Assembly: GCA_947630855.1 (NCBI GenBank)
Contig: CANRJF010000008.1
Location: 1 to 46,312 of the forward strand
Source of the DNA: an uncultured Lachnospiraceae bacterium
Lineage (GTDB): Bacteria > Bacillota > Clostridia > Lachnospirales > Lachnospiraceae
Length of the DNA stretch: 46,312 bases
Direction of reading: 5' to 3'
The notes beneath the pieces are model-generated. The model saw only the letters and a program-made list of their open reading frames with translations. It searched no databases and had not been told where the DNA came from. This document shows positions 45,109-46,312 of this stretch, piece after piece; the first letter of the stretch is position 1, and every line of letters starts with the position of its first letter. The translations under genes were made by a program, and so were the position numbers.

Positions 45109-45147
45109 TGCGAAACCTCCTTTTCATGTCTGTTATTCTATCACACC

Positions 45148-45191
45148 AACCTTGCATTAACCTTGCACAAACCTTGCATTAACCTTGCAAT
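45148..45191 (-). promoter_or_regulatory. Four 11-bp direct repeats before the right ABC operon
   Basis: Units 45148-45158, 45159-45169, 45170-45180 and 45181-45191 repeat AACCTTGCA at an 11-bp period, differing from the left array in one or two bases. Same position relative to the ATPase start (40 bp) as in the left operon. Probable binding sites of the response regulator. Confidence 0.75.
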
Positions 45192-45195
45192 TTGG

Positions 45196-45403
45196 GAAGA
45201 TACATTTTGTATCAGATTGTTTAATATCCGCATGTATCCGTCCGGGTCAATCTGCACACGGAAAGGCTCGTCATAAGCTGCCTGTTTGCTTCTTCTGTCT
45301 GATGACAGGCTGAAAGCCTGTTTTCGTAGGAGAGGATAATATCATTGATTTCATAAGCAAGAGCAATGATTAGCGCAATAACCGTAACTGTTTCTATATA
45401 CAT
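45196..45403 (-). pseudogene. Histidine kinase remnant with internal deletions
   Basis: Three pieces of the kinase gene are fused: codons about 1-14, then about 63-96 up to SLS just before the catalytic His, then a stretch matching the region before the N box but out of frame, ending VCRLTRTDTCGY. The second junction falls in AGCCTTTCC, a 9-base sequence present at both original sites in the intact kinase. No catalytic motif survives. The ATG at 45403 (or GTG at 45406) follows the response regulator stop directly, as in an intact operon. Confidence 0.9.
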
Positions 45404-45406
45404 CAC

Positions 45407-46099
45407 TCATACCTCCTTGTTGAAACGGTAGCCAATCCCTTTTACTGTCTGTATATATTTAGGATTTCCGGGATTTTCTTCTATCTTTTTCCGCAGGCAG
45501 CTTATAATCGCCATGATATTACTATCATCATAAACATAGTCCTCTCCCCATACTTTTTCGTAAATCTGCTGTTTTGTCAGTATCTTTCCCTGATTTTTTG
45601 CAAGGAACAGGAGAAGGTCAAATTCTTTCGGCGGCAGCTCAAATTCTCCATTTACTGTGATAATGGAACGGTTGTTAAAGTCGATAGTCAGCCCGGTAAA
45701 GTCAAACGTCTGCGATTGCCCGTCTTTTTGATTAAAGCGGGTATAACGTCTAATCAATGATACAATACGGGCAATCAGCTCGTCCATGTCAAAAGGTTTT
45801 GTCAAATAGTCGTCACCTCCCGCCCGCAAACCACGCACTTTTGAAGCGCTGTCATTTTTTGATGTAAACATCAGGATAGGCAGACTGCTTTCTTTTCTAA
45901 TCTGCTCTAATGTTTCAAAGCCGTCAAATCCGGGCATCATTACATCCAATATGACAAGCTGGTATTCTTTTTCTTTCAGTTGCAGCAAACCGGATTTGCC
46001 GGAATAACAGTAATCAGCTTCTATGTTTTCCTGTAAAACACTTTGTTTAATCAATGCACAAAGTTCTTTGTCATCATCTATAATCAAAATCCTGTTCAT
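45407..46099 (-). CDS. OmpR-family response regulator of the split two-component system
   Basis: A 230-residue response regulator. The receiver domain has acidic residues D8-D10, phospho-acceptor D52 (LDVMMPG), T79 and K101; the OmpR/PhoB winged helix covers about 130-228. It resembles VanR- and CprR-like regulators of antimicrobial-peptide resistance. The kinase gene directly downstream is destroyed, so its partner is probably the kinase at 42320-43240. It likely binds the 11-bp repeat arrays before both ABC operons. GGAGG lies 11 bases before the ATG. Confidence 0.94.
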   Translation of the reverse strand: MNRILIIDDDKELCALIKQSVLQENIEADYCYSGKSGLLQLKEKEYQLVILDVMMPGFDGFETLEQIRKESSLPILMFTSKNDSASKVRGLRAGGDDYLTKPFDMDELIARIVSLIRRYTRFNQKDGQSQTFDFTGLTIDFNNRSIITVNGEFELPPKEFDLLLFLAKNQGKILTKQQIYEKVWGEDYVYDDSNIMAIISCLRKKIEENPGNPKYIQTVKGIGYRFNKEV

Positions 46100-46216
46100 T
46101 TTTAACGCTTCCTCCGTTCTTCAAATCACACATTTATATGTCGGAAATACAGACACATTACAATTATATGTGGAGATTCAAGCAATAGCAAGTACATAAA
46201 AATGCATTGTGGAAAT
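46091..46216. repeat. Duplicated promoter block, right copy
   Basis: Matches 43258-43383 with three mismatches and no gaps. It includes the response regulator promoter and first codons. Confidence 0.92.
46163..46191 (-). promoter_or_regulatory. Promoter of the response regulator gene
   Basis: On the minus strand TTGCTA (46191-46186), 17 bp, TATAAT (46168-46163), about 64 bp before the regulator start codon. None of the 11-bp repeats is present here. Confidence 0.7.
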
Positions 46217-46281
46217 CAAATACCCCGCTGCAAGCAACGGGGTATCAAATTTGCAACGCTGCAGAGCAGCGGGGTATTTGA
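46216..46281. repeat. 16-bp inverted repeat with an alternative inner hairpin
   Basis: TCAAATACCCCGCTGC (46216-46231) and its exact reverse complement (46266-46281) can pair, or TACCCCG (46221-46227) can instead pair with CGGGGTA (46238-46244); the two folds exclude each other. No T tract is seen. It may end transcription from an operon beyond the right edge, or be a structured repeat of the CCCCGCTGC family found near aroC. Confidence 0.6.
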
Positions 46282-46312
46282 CCCTCGCGGCAGTCGCCAA
46301 ATGCCTGCAAGC

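Noticed and set aside
45221-45406. A small 61-residue membrane protein after the response regulator
   Set aside because: It is made of fused pieces of the kinase gene, one out of frame; treated as a pseudogene.

Overview
The window looks like a chromosomal segment of a Gram-positive anaerobe of the class Clostridia, most likely a butyrate-pathway Lachnospiraceae. This rests on gene content and order (lepA-hemW-hrcA-grpE-dnaK-dnaJ-prmA-rsmE; ireB-ruvX-yrzB-rnj-ylbF-mltG-like-trmR-trhP; thl-hbd-bcd-etfB-etfA), strong AGGAGG ribosome sites and a CIRCE/HrcA heat-shock switch. No species name can be assigned from the sequence alone. Nearly all genes lie on the minus strand; the plus-strand exceptions are an IclR regulator, aroC, an HPr-like gene and a newly recognised 27-codon toxin-like gene.

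Layout. 1-140: dispersed repeat (second copy at 17185-17297). 198-4553: IclR regulator, metallophosphoesterase, membrane GGDEF protein, chorismate synthase. 4682-11087: a conserved operon for a Ser/Thr-kinase target (IreB), RuvX, YrzB, RNase J, YlbF, an MltG-like stub, the tRNA wobble-uridine enzymes TrmR and TrhP, and a lactonase-fold protein. 11185-17850: MtaB, an HPr-like protein lacking its catalytic histidine, ThiI with its cysteine desulfurase, RsmE, PrmA and a J-domain protein. 17967-19951: a chemoreceptor broken by a single-base frameshift. 20103-28668: dnaJ, dnaK, grpE, hrcA, hemW, lepA, with a 163-bp MITE-like element whose edge supplies part of the lepA stop codon. 28746-29397: PIN-domain toxin/antitoxin pair. 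29597-34974: acetyl-CoA to butyryl-CoA genes thl-hbd-bcd-etfB-etfA, without crt, under a Rex-type operator. 35138-38180: a GntR/YtrA-type ABC operon whose promoter lies in a perfect 40-bp palindrome. 38271-38596: a compact locus with every hallmark of a type I toxin-antitoxin system. 38704-39141: YqeY. 39352-46216: a duplicated two-component/ABC transporter island.

The most unusual region is the right-hand island. Two related cassettes of the antimicrobial-peptide-resistance type (response regulator, histidine kinase, ABC ATPase, permeases) stand in tandem. The right cassette keeps the response regulator but its kinase is reduced to fused scraps; the left cassette keeps the kinase but its response regulator is reduced to an eight-codon mini-ORF that preserves the promoter, the kinase ribosome site and a stop/start overlap. 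Only one complete two-component system therefore remains, split between the cassettes, and both ABC operons carry the same four 11-bp direct repeats upstream, so one regulator probably controls both transporters. The type I toxin-antitoxin locus is the other strong candidate for an undescribed system: two opposed consensus promoters, a short hydrophobic peptide, a sequestered ribosome site and an antisense RNA able to pair with that site.
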